From Microtetraspora glauca (lineage in GTDB: Bacteria; Actinomycetota; Actinomycetes; Streptomycetales; Streptomycetaceae): 64,000 nt of DNA. The stretch spans positions 39,436 to 103,435 of the forward strand of contig JOFO01000028.1 of NCBI GenBank assembly GCA_000721275.1. The letters are read 5' to 3'. Numbering within the stretch: the stretch's first letter is position 1; every line of letters begins with the position of its first letter. Made by a program: the position numbers and the translations under genes. Below the pieces are notes generated by a model that was not told the origin of the DNA, did no database searches, and saw only the letters and a program-made list of their open reading frames with translations. Positions 11,929 through 20,560 of the stretch are shown here, in pieces.

Positions 11929-13184
11929 CCGCCTCCGCCGGCCTCACCGGCCTCACCACCCGCGCCGCCGCGCTGGACGCCGCCGACCCGCTCGCCGCCG
12001 TCCGGGACCGCTTCCTCCTCCCGGACGATGTCGTCTACCTCGACGGCAACTCCCTCGGCGCCCTGCCCGCCGCCGTCCCGGCCGCCGTCGAGGACGCCGT
12101 GCACCGCCAGTGGGGCACCGACCTGATCCGCTCCTGGAACGCCAACGGCTGGTGGGAGGCGCCGGTGCGGACCGGCGACGCGATCGGCCGGCTGGTCGGC
12201 GCGGCCCCCGGGCAGGTCGTCGCCGGCGACTCGACCAGCGTCCAGCTCTTCAACACCCTGCTCGCCGCCGCCCGGCTGCGCCCCGGCCGCAGGCTGCTGC
12301 TGACCGACCCGGACCACTTCCCCACCGACCAGTACATCGCCGACTCGGTGGGACGGCTCCTGGGGCTCGACGTCCGCCGGGTGCCGGCCCGGGAGGCCGC
12401 CGCCGTGCTGGCCGCCGAGGCGGGGAACGTCGCCGTCGCCGCTTACGCGCCGGTCGACTACCGCACGGGTGAGCTGTACGACATGGCGGCGCTCACCGCC
12501 GCCGCGCACGCCGCCGGGGCCCTGGCGCACTGGGACCTGTGCCACGCGGCGGGCGCACTGCCCGTCGAACTCGACGCGGTGCACGCGGACTTCGCGGTCG
12601 GCTGCGGCTACAAATACCTGTCGGGCGGGCCGGGCGCGCCGGCGTTCGCGTACGTCGCCCACCGCCACCAGGAGGGCTTCGACCATCCGCTGACCGGCTG
12701 GCACGGGCACGCCGAGCCGTTCGCGATGACGGGGACGTACACCCCGGCGGCGGACATCACCCGGGCCCGGATCGGGACCCCCGCGCTGCTCTCCCTGATC
12801 GCCCTGGAGGCCGCGCTCACCGCCTTCGACGGGGTGGAGATGACCGCCGTGCGCCAGAAGAGCCTGTCGCTGACCGGGTTCTTCCAGGAGTGCGCCGACC
12901 TCCTCCTCGACGGCCTCGGCTTCACCCGGGCCACCCCGCGCGAGCCGGAGCGCCGGGGCAGCCAGGTCGCGCTGCGGCACCCCGAGGCGTACCCGCTGGT
13001 CGCGGCGCTGACCGCCCGGGGCGTGATCGGTGACATGCGCGCCCCCGACCTGCTCCGCTTCGGCTTCAACGCCCTCTACGTGACGCACGCCGACGTGCTG
13101 CGCGCGGTGGCCGAACTGCGGGACGTCGTCACCTCCGGGGCCCATCGCGCCCCCGAGTTCCGACAGCGCCCCACCGTCACCTGA
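11922..13184 (+). CDS. kynU: Kynureninase
   Basis: A 420-residue PLP enzyme (EC 3.7.1.3) of the aspartate-aminotransferase fold. [12 protein letters not shown], the [14 protein letters not shown] block with Asp205, and the Schiff-base Lys231 in [12 protein letters not shown] are all characteristic. It cleaves kynurenine or 3-hydroxykynurenine to anthranilate or 3-hydroxyanthranilate plus alanine. Only the hydroxylated product feeds the dioxygenase encoded upstream, so 3-hydroxykynurenine is the likely physiological substrate; this is inference from context. The start overlaps the aldolase stop by 7 bases. No kynurenine monooxygenase, formamidase or tryptophan dioxygenase lies in the window. 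Confidence 0.95.
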   Translation: MLTASAGLTGLTTRAAALDAADPLAAVRDRFLLPDDVVYLDGNSLGALPAAVPAAVEDAVHRQWGTDLIRSWNANGWWEAPVRTGDAIGRLVGAAPGQVVAGDSTSVQLFNTLLAAARLRPGRRLLLTDPDHFPTDQYIADSVGRLLGLDVRRVPAREAAAVLAAEAGNVAVAAYAPVDYRTGELYDMAALTAAAHAAGALAHWDLCHAAGALPVELDAVHADFAVGCGYKYLSGGPGAPAFAYVAHRHQEGFDHPLTGWHGHAEPFAMTGTYTPAADITRARIGTPALLSLIALEAALTAFDGVEMTAVRQKSLSLTGFFQECADLLLDGLGFTRATPREPERRGSQVALRHPEAYPLVAALTARGVIGDMRAPDLLRFGFNALYVTHADVLRAVAELRDVVTSGAHRAPEFRQRPTVT

Positions 13185-13235
13185 CCCCCGTCCGCTCTCC
13201 CGCCCCTCCCCGCCCTGCCCCGAAAGGACCGTCCG

Positions 13236-15008
13236 ATGCGCTTCACCCGCAGGAACACGGCTCTCGCCACCGTCACCGCGGCCGCCGTCACCGCCGGCCT
13301 GCTCGTCCCCGGCGCGTCCGGCGCGACCGGCGCGACCGCGGCGACCGCCGCCTCCGACCCGCACGTCCGCGCCGTGTGCGACGACCGCCGCCCCGGGCCC
13401 GCCGACCCGGGCGCCTACGGCATGCAGCTCGACGGCACGTTCCGGCACCCCGCGCTCACCCCCGTCGACGAGGAGTCCGACCACCCCTTCCCGGGGCGCA
13501 ACGCCGCGTACGACACCCGCTCGTACATCAAGAACATGAAGGTCGAAGCGGCCTACGAGGGCACCGACTTCACGCCCGACTACTTCCACACCTGGCAGAA
13601 CGTCGTCGACTTCGACGGCCGCCGCTACCTCTTCCAGTACGACCGCTCCGAGGGCCGCGTCTACGACGTCACCGACGTGCGGAAGGTGCGGGTCGTCGAG
13701 CGGATGAGCCGCGAGGACGTCGGCGGCGACGAGACCCGGGCCAACGGCGACTGGGCGGCGCACGACTACTGGGGCGCCTCCACCGTCCAGTGGAGCAAGA
13801 AGCTGAACGCCTACGTCATGGTGCAGAGCTTCGAGAGCAGGCGGCAGATCTCCGAACTCTCCGACCGTCCGCCGCTCGACAAGTACACCAACCCGGACGG
13901 CGTCCGGAAGCTGCGGGAGAAGCCGGGGCTCAAGGGCTTCAAGGTCTACCGCCTGGACGGCCCGCGCAAGAAGGACTGGAAGCTCCTCGCGACCGTCTCC
14001 ACCGACTCCACCCAGGCCGACCCGCTGCGCAGCGACCCGGCCACCGCCCAGCAGGGCTCCGGTTCGATCGACGTGCCGTACTGGACGGGCGAGAAGTACA
14101 TGTTCATCGCCACCGCTCCCGACGACACCTACTCCGGCACCGAGTACCCGACCAACCTCCACTCGGCCGGCTACCAGTCCTGGGACATGACCGACCCGGC
14201 GCACCCGAAGCTCCTGGACACGTGGCACCTGCCGGGCCAGCGCACCGGCGAGGACGCGGCCTACCGGCAGAACCCGCGCTGCGGCAACCGCACCAGCTGG
14301 ATGGGCGCCCGGATGCCGCTGTTCCTCCCCAGGCCCGTGGAGGAGGGCGGGCGTTACGCCTTCGCCGCGATGGGCGGCTACGGCCTGACGGTCCTCGACG
14401 TCTCCGACCCGTCGAACCTGCGGACCGTGAGCCACCTCGACCTGCCGGCGTCGGTCTCGGGCACCGAGGGCGACAACATCGACGTCTCCCAGTACGAGAA
14501 GACCGGAATGATCTACTACTCCGGCTACCCGCTCACCGAGGACTGTTACGAGCCCTACAAGGACGTCTACCAGATCGACGCCAAGGACCCGAGGAACCCC
14601 CGCGTCGTCGGCGTCCTCCCGCGCCCGGTGCCGCCCAGGTCGGCCGGCATCACGGACTACTGCCAGCGGCGCGGCAGCTTCGGCCCCAAGCGGACCGGCT
14701 ACTACACCAACCCCGGCAAGCACGACGCCGGCGTCCTCGGCTACGGCTTCTACAACGCGGGCGTGCAGTTCTTCGACGTGTCGGACCCGGCCGATCCGGA
14801 GATCTCCGCGTACTTCGTGCCGAAGGCGTACGGCCGCGACACGGCGGAGTACGCGTACGGCAACCAGACCCACGGGGTCTACGTGGAGTGGGACCGCAAC
14901 ATCGCCTGGGTCCTGACCAACCACGGCATCTACGCCCTGTCGTCGAAGGTCCTGGGCAAGCCCGACCTCGACGCCCCCGCCGAGCCGTTCCGCACCAGCG
15001 AGTTCTGA
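13236..15008 (+). CDS. Secreted LVIVD-repeat beta-propeller protein
   Basis: A 590-residue exported protein; CGAAAGGA precedes the ATG. The signal peptide covers about residues 1-36 (MRFTRRNTA, then an Ala/Val/Leu core). Repeated segments such as YGLTVLDVSDPSNLR, VYDVTDVRKVRVVERM and VQFFDVSDPADPEIS are LVIVD-type propeller blades. It lies 51 bases after kynureninase and 49 before the permease, in the same direction, so it is probably co-transcribed with the catabolic operon. The family has no established enzymatic role; a ligand-binding or surface function is a guess. It carries several Cys residues, likely disulphide-bonded outside the cell. Confidence 0.75.
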   Translation: MRFTRRNTALATVTAAAVTAGLLVPGASGATGATAATAASDPHVRAVCDDRRPGPADPGAYGMQLDGTFRHPALTPVDEESDHPFPGRNAAYDTRSYIKNMKVEAAYEGTDFTPDYFHTWQNVVDFDGRRYLFQYDRSEGRVYDVTDVRKVRVVERMSREDVGGDETRANGDWAAHDYWGASTVQWSKKLNAYVMVQSFESRRQISELSDRPPLDKYTNPDGVRKLREKPGLKGFKVYRLDGPRKKDWKLLATVSTDSTQADPLRSDPATAQQGSGSIDVPYWTGEKYMFIATAPDDTYSGTEYPTNLHSAGYQSWDMTDPAHPKLLDTWHLPGQRTGEDAAYRQNPRCGNRTSWMGARMPLFLPRPVEEGGRYAFAAMGGYGLTVLDVSDPSNLRTVSHLDLPASVSGTEGDNIDVSQYEKTGMIYYSGYPLTEDCYEPYKDVYQIDAKDPRNPRVVGVLPRPVPPRSAGITDYCQRRGSFGPKRTGYYTNPGKHDAGVLGYGFYNAGVQFFDVSDPADPEISAYFVPKAYGRDTAEYAYGNQTHGVYVEWDRNIAWVLTNHGIYALSSKVLGKPDLDAPAEPFRTSEF

Positions 15009-15057
15009 CCCTCCCCCCCTCTCTCTTCCCACCCCCGTGCAGAAGGGTCCCACCGCC

Positions 15058-16491
15058 ATGGCCTCACCCAGCGACTCCGCACCCCCCGCCCCGGCGCCCG
15101 CCGACGGAGCCAGACCCGCCGACGCCCCCGGCGAGGGGCTGGTCCGCTCGCTCACCCACCGGCAGACCACCATGATCGGGCTGGGCTCCGCGCTCGGCAC
15201 CGGCCTCTTCCTCGGGTCCGGCTCGGCGATGTCCGTCGCCGGGCCCGCCGTGATCGTCTCGTACGTGATCGGGGCGGTCCTGGTCGCGATCATCGCCGTG
15301 CTGCTCGGCGAGATGTCCGCCGCGCACCCGGTCCAGGGCTCGTTCGGCACCATCGCCCGCCGCTACCTGGGCCCCTGGGCCGGCTTCCTCAGCAGCTGGC
15401 TGTACTGGTTCAGCGCCGTCGTCGTCATCGGCACCGAGGTCGTCGCCTCCGCGCTCTACCTCCGCTGGTGGTGGCCGGCGGTGCCGATGCCGGTGGCGAT
15501 CCTCGCCGTCGCCGCGATCGTCCTCGCGGTCAACGCGATCAGCGTGAAGTCCTTCGGCACCACCGAGTTCTGGCTCTCCAGCGTCAAGGTGACGGCCCTG
15601 TGCGTCTTCATCCTCTGCGCGGCCCTGCTGGTCCTCTTCGGGCTGCCGGACGCCGAGCCCACCGGATTCGCGCACCTCACCGACGACGGCGGCTTCCTCC
15701 CGCACGGCGCCAGTTCGATCTGGCTGGCCATGTCCGTGGTGATGTTCGCGTACGCCGGCTTCGAGGTCGTCGCCATCGCCTCCGCCGAGGCCGCCGACCC
15801 GCAGCGCACCATACGCACCGCCATGCGCCAACTGGCCTGGCGGCTCAGCTTCTTCTACCTGCTCTCCCTCACCCTGGTGCTGGCCCTGATCCCCTGGCGC
15901 CAGATGGCGGACGGCGACGGCAGCGTCGAGGCGAGCCCCTTCGTGCGGGTCTTCTCCGAGATCGGCGTGCCGGCCGCCGCGACCGTCACCAACGCGGTCG
16001 TGCTCATCGCCGCCATGTCCGCCGCCAACGCCCACCTGTACGGCGCCTCCCGGCTGCTCCACTCGCTCGGCGACGACGGCCTCGCACCGAAGCCGCTGGC
16101 CCGGCTGAACCGCCGGGGCGTGCCCGCGGTCGCGATCGCCGCGTCCACCGTGGGCATCGCGGCCGCGGCCCTGCTTGCCTTCTACGACGTCAGCGGCCTC
16201 TTCGGCATCATGATGTCGATCGCGATCTTCGCTGTGATGCTGGTGTGGCTGCTGATCCTGGCCTCGTACGTCGCCTTCCGCCGCCACCGTGCCGCGCACC
16301 CCGGCGAGTTCAACGGCTTCTCGGTGCGGGGCGGCGACAAACTGGCGGTCGTCGCGGGGCTCGGCGTCCTCGCGGTCGCGGCGACGGCGGTGAAGGTCCC
16401 CGACATGCGGCAGGCGGCCGTGATCGGCATCGGTTTCACCCTCGTACTGCTCGCCTGTTACGCCCTGACGGCGCGGCGACGTCCCCAGTGA
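15058..16491 (+). CDS. APC-family amino acid permease
   Basis: About 477 residues. I chose the ATG at 15058 (AGAAGGG lies 10 bases upstream) over an in-frame GTG at 15037 that has no ribosome site. The APC-family entry motif LTHRQTTMIGLGSALGTGLFLGSG is followed by about 12 predicted membrane helices, including the family SAEAADP loop near the middle. It closest resembles GabP/AnsP/aromatic-type permeases of the amino acid transporter group. At the end of the kynurenine-type operon it may import kynurenine, tryptophan or a related aromatic amino acid; the substrate is inferred only from position. Transcription probably ends at the hairpin 2 bases after the stop. Confidence 0.88.
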   Translation: MASPSDSAPPAPAPADGARPADAPGEGLVRSLTHRQTTMIGLGSALGTGLFLGSGSAMSVAGPAVIVSYVIGAVLVAIIAVLLGEMSAAHPVQGSFGTIARRYLGPWAGFLSSWLYWFSAVVVIGTEVVASALYLRWWWPAVPMPVAILAVAAIVLAVNAISVKSFGTTEFWLSSVKVTALCVFILCAALLVLFGLPDAEPTGFAHLTDDGGFLPHGASSIWLAMSVVMFAYAGFEVVAIASAEAADPQRTIRTAMRQLAWRLSFFYLLSLTLVLALIPWRQMADGDGSVEASPFVRVFSEIGVPAAATVTNAVVLIAAMSAANAHLYGASRLLHSLGDDGLAPKPLARLNRRGVPAVAIAASTVGIAAAALLAFYDVSGLFGIMMSIAIFAVMLVWLLILASYVAFRRHRAAHPGEFNGFSVRGGDKLAVVAGLGVLAVAATAVKVPDMRQAAVIGIGFTLVLLACYALTARRRPQ

Positions 16492-16492
16492 T

Positions 16493-16531
16493 CCGGTCCG
16501 GGGACCCGCCAGTGGCGGGTCCCCGGACCGG
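16493..16531. terminator. Strong hairpin closing the catabolic operon
   Basis: A perfect 19-bp inverted repeat (arms 16493-16511 and 16513-16531) with almost no loop starts right after the permease stop. It separates the permease from the convergent amylase-inhibitor gene and is likely a bidirectional terminator. Confidence 0.85.
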
Positions 16532-16550
16532 ACGCCGGCGGTCCGCCGGA

Positions 16551-16886
16551 TCAGGCGCCGGTGGTGACGGGGTCGCAGCTGCGGAGTCCCGTGACGTGGT
16601 TGCCGTCGGTTCCGTAGCCGGCGAAGGTCGCCCAGGCGCCGGGCGCGATGACACGGCACGGGGCGGACTGGCCGTTCGTGTACGCGACCGTGACGGCCAT
16701 GGTGTCGCCGCAGCCGTTGAAGACGTCGGTGTAGCGCCAGCTCGCGTAGTACCGCACGCACTCCGGGGCCGGGGCGCCCGTCGCGGCCACGGCGGACGGG
16801 GCGCCGGTCAGCGCCAGCAGGAGGCCGGCCGCGCTCGTCACGGTGAGGGCGGCCGGTCGCGCTATGTGCTTCAGGAGGTTCGTCAT
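16551..16886 (-). CDS. Tendamistat-like proteinaceous alpha-amylase inhibitor
   Basis: A 111-residue secreted protein. The ATG at 16886 has GAGG 8 bases before it; an ATG two codons upstream is possible. The signal peptide covers about residues 1-35. The mature part has four cysteines (43, 59, 77, 104) and the triplet Trp50-Arg51-Tyr52. Both the WRY triplet seven residues after the first Cys and the 16-residue first disulphide spacing are exactly as in tendamistat, where WRY enters the amylase active site. The second Cys pair spacing is 27 rather than 28. It should inhibit animal-type GH13 alpha-amylases outside the cell. Two maltose-repressor-like sites lie just upstream. Confidence 0.9.
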   Translation of the reverse strand: MTNLLKHIARPAALTVTSAAGLLLALTGAPSAVAATGAPAPECVRYYASWRYTDVFNGCGDTMAVTVAYTNGQSAPCRVIAPGAWATFAGYGTDGNHVTGLRSCDPVTTGA

Positions 16887-16913
16887 GCCGGGCATCCTCA
16901 AGCACGACCCGCA

Positions 16914-16933
16914 CTTGCGCAAACCTCTGCAAG
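16914..16933. promoter_or_regulatory. Putative MalR/LacI-family site 1 upstream of the amylase inhibitor
   Basis: The segment reads CTTGC, ten bases, GCAAG. Read on the minus strand it contains CTTGCAG, a heptamer described upstream of Streptomyces amylase genes controlled by the LacI-family regulator MalR/Reg1. It lies 28-47 bases before the inhibitor start, where it could cover the promoter. Confidence 0.5.
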
Positions 16934-16993
16934 GGTTTTCAGACACGGCTGCCGAAGTGGGGCCCAACTCCGGGGAACCCAGCGGTTTTCGTG

Positions 16994-17009
16994 CTGCAAA
17001 CGGTTGCAG
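16994..17009. promoter_or_regulatory. Putative MalR/LacI-family site 2 upstream of the amylase inhibitor
   Basis: CTGCAAACGGTTGCAG is a near-perfect palindrome (6-bp arms, AACGGTT centre) that fits the general LacI/GalR-family operator pattern. It lies between the EF-hand gene end and the inhibitor start, 108 bases upstream of the latter. Confidence 0.5.
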
Positions 17010-17014
17010 AACGG

Positions 17015-17584
17015 TCAGGCCCGAGAGGAAACGGCTTGTCCCATCCACCAGTTGCCGGTGGCGCCGGGGTCCGGGCTGGTCCAGAACTCCACGACGGCCC
17101 GGGTGAACTCGACGGGCGACAGCACGCCGTCGCCGTCGGTGTCGAGGTGGCTGAACGCCTCGGCCGCGTTCTCCTCGGTGAACCCGGGGAAGTGGCCGCG
17201 CTGGAAGGCGAGGAACTCCGCGGGGCTGATCCGGCCGTCCTGGTCGAGGTCGGCGATCTGCAGGTAGGTTTCGGCGATGCCCCCGAGCGTGGCCCTGGCG
17301 GCTCCGGGGTCCTGCGCCAGCGCGCGGGTCGCGGCGACGAACTGGTCCTTCGGGAGCCCCTGGCTTCCGGCGGGGAGGAAGGGCAGGTGCACCTCCCGCC
17401 AGATCGCCAGGTAGGCGTCGACGATCCGTTCCGTCTCCGGAGAGCCCTCCGGGTGGCCGAGGGACGACGCCACCCGCCGGCCCATCGCCACGTGGTCCTC
17501 CTCCGTCAGCACACCGTCGCCGTTCACGTCGAGCCGGTCGAAACCCTGCTCGATCTTCGCCGTCAGAAAGTCCTGGCCGTCCAT
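17015..17584 (-). CDS. EF-hand calcium-binding protein (calerythrin/calexcitin-like)
   Basis: A 189-residue soluble acidic protein. Three canonical 12-residue EF-hand loops are visible: residues 19-30 (DVNGDGVLTEED, Asp at position 12), 112-123 (DLDQDGRISPAE) and 148-159 (DTDGDGVLSPVE). A degenerate hand near 67-80 makes the usual four-hand layout of the sarcoplasmic calcium-binding/calerythrin family found in actinomycetes. There is no signal peptide, so it should act as a cytosolic calcium buffer or sensor. It shares strand with the amylase inhibitor downstream, but the operator-containing gap suggests separate control. Confidence 0.88.
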   Translation of the reverse strand: MDGQDFLTAKIEQGFDRLDVNGDGVLTEEDHVAMGRRVASSLGHPEGSPETERIVDAYLAIWREVHLPFLPAGSQGLPKDQFVAATRALAQDPGAARATLGGIAETYLQIADLDQDGRISPAEFLAFQRGHFPGFTEENAAEAFSHLDTDGDGVLSPVEFTRAVVEFWTSPDPGATGNWWMGQAVSSRA

Positions 17585-17865
17585 CCATGCTCCTTGTGAG
17601 TACGTGCACCGGGCAGGGCGCCGGTAGACGCGCCGCCACGCGGGGAAACGAGGATCCGCGCGGAAGGAAACGCCCTCGGTCGTGCCGCGGTCGCCGCCGA
17701 CGGAGGGGTCGCCACGGCGGACGCCCCTGCGGACGCGTCGCAGTCGTCGCAGGTCAGGAGGGGTGGATTCACGCGAATGGCCTCGTCCGGGGAGGGGTGC
17801 GGTCCGAGGTGGCCGAGAATCGAGGGGGCTCGGGGCTCTGCTTCGGCCGGACTGGGAGGCATGTC

Positions 17866-18855
17866 ATGTCATCTCCGGCAATCCCAAGGTTCGTCATCGA
17901 ACGAGATCTGCGGGGCATCGCGGACCGGCTCGGCGTCGCCGGCGGGCCCGGGCTGCCCGACCACGTGGTGCGGAAGGTGCTGCCGAAGGTCGGCGCCCAG
18001 GTGGCCGAGGACCTCGCCGCCTTCGCCGCCCGCGACGCCGCGGCACACGGTGACCAGCGCTACATCTACTCCGGGTATCTCAGCTTCCGGTCGGTGATGG
18101 CCTACCGGCTCGCCCACACCCTGTGCACCCTGCGCGTTCCGGAGGTGCCGGCGGGGCTGCTGGCGGCGGGGGCCCGCCGGATCTCCGAGCAGGCGCGGCT
18201 CGCCACCGGCGTCGAGATCCACCCCGGTGCGACGATCGGCCGCCGGTTCGTGGTGGACCACGGGACGGGAACGGTCATCGGCGAGGACTCCGAGATCGGC
18301 GACGACTGCTACTTCGTGCAGAACGTCGTCCTCGGGGCCCGGGAGATCGTGACGAGTTCCGACGGGCGGGTGCGGCCGCGCCGGCATCCCCGCATCGGCA
18401 GCCGCGTGCAGATCGGCGGTGACGTGTGCGTGTTCGGGCCGGTGTGCGTGGGCGACGACTGCCTCATCGACCCCGGGGCGCGGGTCACCACGGACGTCCC
18501 GGCCGGGGCGCGGGTGAGGGTGGTGTCCACGACACAGGTCACCCTGACCAGCGATGCTCCGGTCGTGCACGGGGTCGCGCTGCTGGACGGCCGCGTCGTC
18601 CTCACCGGTCACGGGCTCCGCGCGGCGCTGCCCGTCGTCCTGGACGAGGAGCGGGTCCCGTGCGGGTTCCTCACGGTGGTGCGGTCCGGCGACACCGAAC
18701 TGCACTGCCTCCCCGAGGGTCCCTGGCCGGTGCGTCCGGCCGCCCTCGGGCTGCTCGCCGACGGGCTGCTCGCCTGTTACGTCCGGCCCGTCGCCGACAT
18801 CCTGGAGCGGTGCCGCACGGGCCAGGACAGTCCCAGGGCAACGGCCCGCGGCTGA
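17866..18855 (+). CDS. CysE-like serine O-acetyltransferase homologue with C-terminal extension
   Basis: A 329-residue protein. I chose the ATG at 17866 because GGGAGG ends 6 bases before it; the ATG at 17861 is out of frame. Residues about 100-215 form a left-handed beta-helix acyltransferase: ATGVEIHPGATIGRRFVVDHGTG with the catalytic His of DHATG in CysE, then the second catalytic-site His in RPRRHPRIG. Beyond residue 215 is a roughly 100-residue extension not found in CysE. The next gene encodes a PGM1-like ATP-grasp ligase 55 bases on, so the pair may acylate and ligate an amino acid rather than supply cysteine. Family call firm; substrate unknown. Confidence 0.8.
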   Translation: MSSPAIPRFVIERDLRGIADRLGVAGGPGLPDHVVRKVLPKVGAQVAEDLAAFAARDAAAHGDQRYIYSGYLSFRSVMAYRLAHTLCTLRVPEVPAGLLAAGARRISEQARLATGVEIHPGATIGRRFVVDHGTGTVIGEDSEIGDDCYFVQNVVLGAREIVTSSDGRVRPRRHPRIGSRVQIGGDVCVFGPVCVGDDCLIDPGARVTTDVPAGARVRVVSTTQVTLTSDAPVVHGVALLDGRVVLTGHGLRAALPVVLDEERVPCGFLTVVRSGDTELHCLPEGPWPVRPAALGLLADGLLACYVRPVADILERCRTGQDSPRATARG

Positions 18856-18910
18856 CCCCGCGGCACGAGGACGCCCCGGCCCCGCGCCGGCGGCGGAAAG
18901 GCGGATCACC

Positions 18911-20441
18911 ATGCCTGCCACCCGCACCGAGGAGCGCATCGACCTCTTCGAGTCGTATCTGGCGCGGCACCCGCGGCTGCGGCTGCGGATCTCCTGCCCC
19001 TCCCAGGAGTTCTCGGAACTGGAGATGGCGCAGGGCGTCGGGCGCTGGTACTCCTGCGTCCGGGGCATGTGGGAGTCCCCTCGACGTGGGGACGCAGCCG
19101 GACCTGGCCCTGCTGATGTTCCAGGCGCCGGCGGTGCCCGCCTGCGTCGAGCAGTACGTGCTCGGCCTCGTCCCGCCGGACGCCGCCGGGCCGGGGGACC
19201 GGGCGCGGCGGCACCTCCTCGTCGGGCTGGACGACGCCTCCGACCGGCACCTGAGCGAGAAGCTGCTGGACCGGCCGGATCTGCTGCGCCGGGTGCGCGC
19301 CCTCGTGACGCGCGCCCGGGAACGCGGGCAGGCCGTCGAGCCCCTGTCCTGCTACCAGGCCAGCGCCCGCATGGACGAACTCGCCGACCGGCTCGGTCTG
19401 GAGAGCCGGGAGACGCCGACCCGGACGCTGGGGGCGGGTTCGAAGGCGGGCAGCCGGCAGCTCTTCCGCGCGGCGGGCCTGCCGCACGCCCCCGGCACGT
19501 ACGAACCGGTCTCCGACCTCCCCGGACTGGCCCGGCAGATCGCCGACCTCGTCCGAGCCCACGGCGCCGGCCGATGGCTGCTGAAGATCAACGAGGGGTA
19601 CGGTTCCGGCCACGGCCTGGCCGTCGTGACGGTCCCCGCGGCCACGTACGAGGCCGCCCTGTCGGCGCTGCGGGCACTCCGGCCGCTCACCGGGGACATC
19701 TCGCGCGCCCAGTTCCTCAGCGGTCTGGCGGCCGACGGAGCGATCGTCGAGCAGTACCTCGCCACTCCCGTGGCAGGGGAGAAGCGTTCCCCCAGCGCCC
19801 TGCTGTTCATCGGCGACGTCACCGGCGACGGCGGGAACGGGATCCAGCTGCTGGGGACCCACGACCAAGTGCTGGGCGAAGACCTGCAGTACCTCGGCTG
19901 CCGCTTCCCGGCGTCCGCCGCCTACCGGGAGGCCGTCATCACGATGTCCCTCGCCGCCGCCGAGACGCTCGGCCGGGCCGGCGTGCGCGGGCACGTCGGC
20001 ATCGACTTCCTCGCCCGGAGGGACGCCGACGGCCGCTGGGACGTCACGGCCGTCGAACTGAACCTGCGTCAGACCGGCACGACCCACCCCCACCGCACGG
20101 TGCGCGCCCTGGTGCCGGGCACCTGGCACGAGGACGGCCGGCTGACCCATCGCGGCAGCGAGGTCCACTACGTCGGCACCGACGGCCTGATCTCCCCCGC
20201 CTACCGGGGCCTCACCGCGCCGGCCGTGATCCGCGCGCTCGGCAGCCGGCCGGACGTGGCGTTCGACCACACCCGCGCACGCGGGGTGGTCCCCCACTTC
20301 TGGACGGCCCTCGAACCCTTCGGCAAGCTCGGCGCCACCATCATGGGCCGGTCTCCGGAGGAGTGCGTCCTACTGCAGTCCCGCTTCGCGGAACTCCTCG
20401 ACGACCTCTCGGTCCGCCGGGTCCGCACGGCGGTGCGGTGA
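18911..20441 (+). CDS. PGM1-like ATP-grasp peptide ligase, apparent frameshift
   Basis: Reading starts at the ATG at 18911 (GGCGGAAAGGCGGATC upstream) but continues in the +1 frame after a CCCC run at 19077-19080, joining RGMWES to LDVGTQPDLALLMF. The combined product is about 510 residues. It matches peptide ligases of the pheganomycin PGM1 group: a pre-ATP-grasp part ending HLSEKLLDRPDLL, the ATP-binding RWLLKINEGYGSGHGLAVV, and the metal-binding ELNLRQTGTTHPHRTVR. Conservation continues on both sides of the break, so it is either a sequencing error, phase variation in the C run or a recent mutation. The partner is the CysE-like gene upstream; the product is unknown. Confidence 0.72.
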
Positions 20442-20496
20442 CCGTCGCCCCGGCCGTACCCCTCCCCCGCACCGGCCCGCCGCGTGCGGTCCCGGT

Positions 20497-20519
20497 GAAC
20501 TAGGATCCTGTTCTAGTTC
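20497..20519. promoter_or_regulatory. Inverted repeat upstream of kinase pair
   Basis: GAACTAG and CTAGTTC (perfect 7-bp arms, 9-base spacer) lie 42 bases before the kinase start in the 119-base gap after the ligase gene. The A/T-rich arms suit a repressor operator; no regulator can be named. Confidence 0.45.
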
Positions 20520-20560
20520 CGGGAACCCTCCCGGAGGACTCCTCGGGGGAGGCGGCGCAG

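Noticed and set aside
11682..15353. A 1223-codon open frame on the minus strand across kynureninase and the secreted protein
   Set aside because: No family features, Val/Gly/Arg-biased composition and complete overlap with three well-supported plus-strand genes.
16551..17639. A single minus-strand gene covering the amylase inhibitor and the EF-hand region
   Set aside because: The upstream part of that frame is Arg/Pro-rich and overlaps the clear EF-hand gene; the inhibitor has its own start and signal peptide at 16886.
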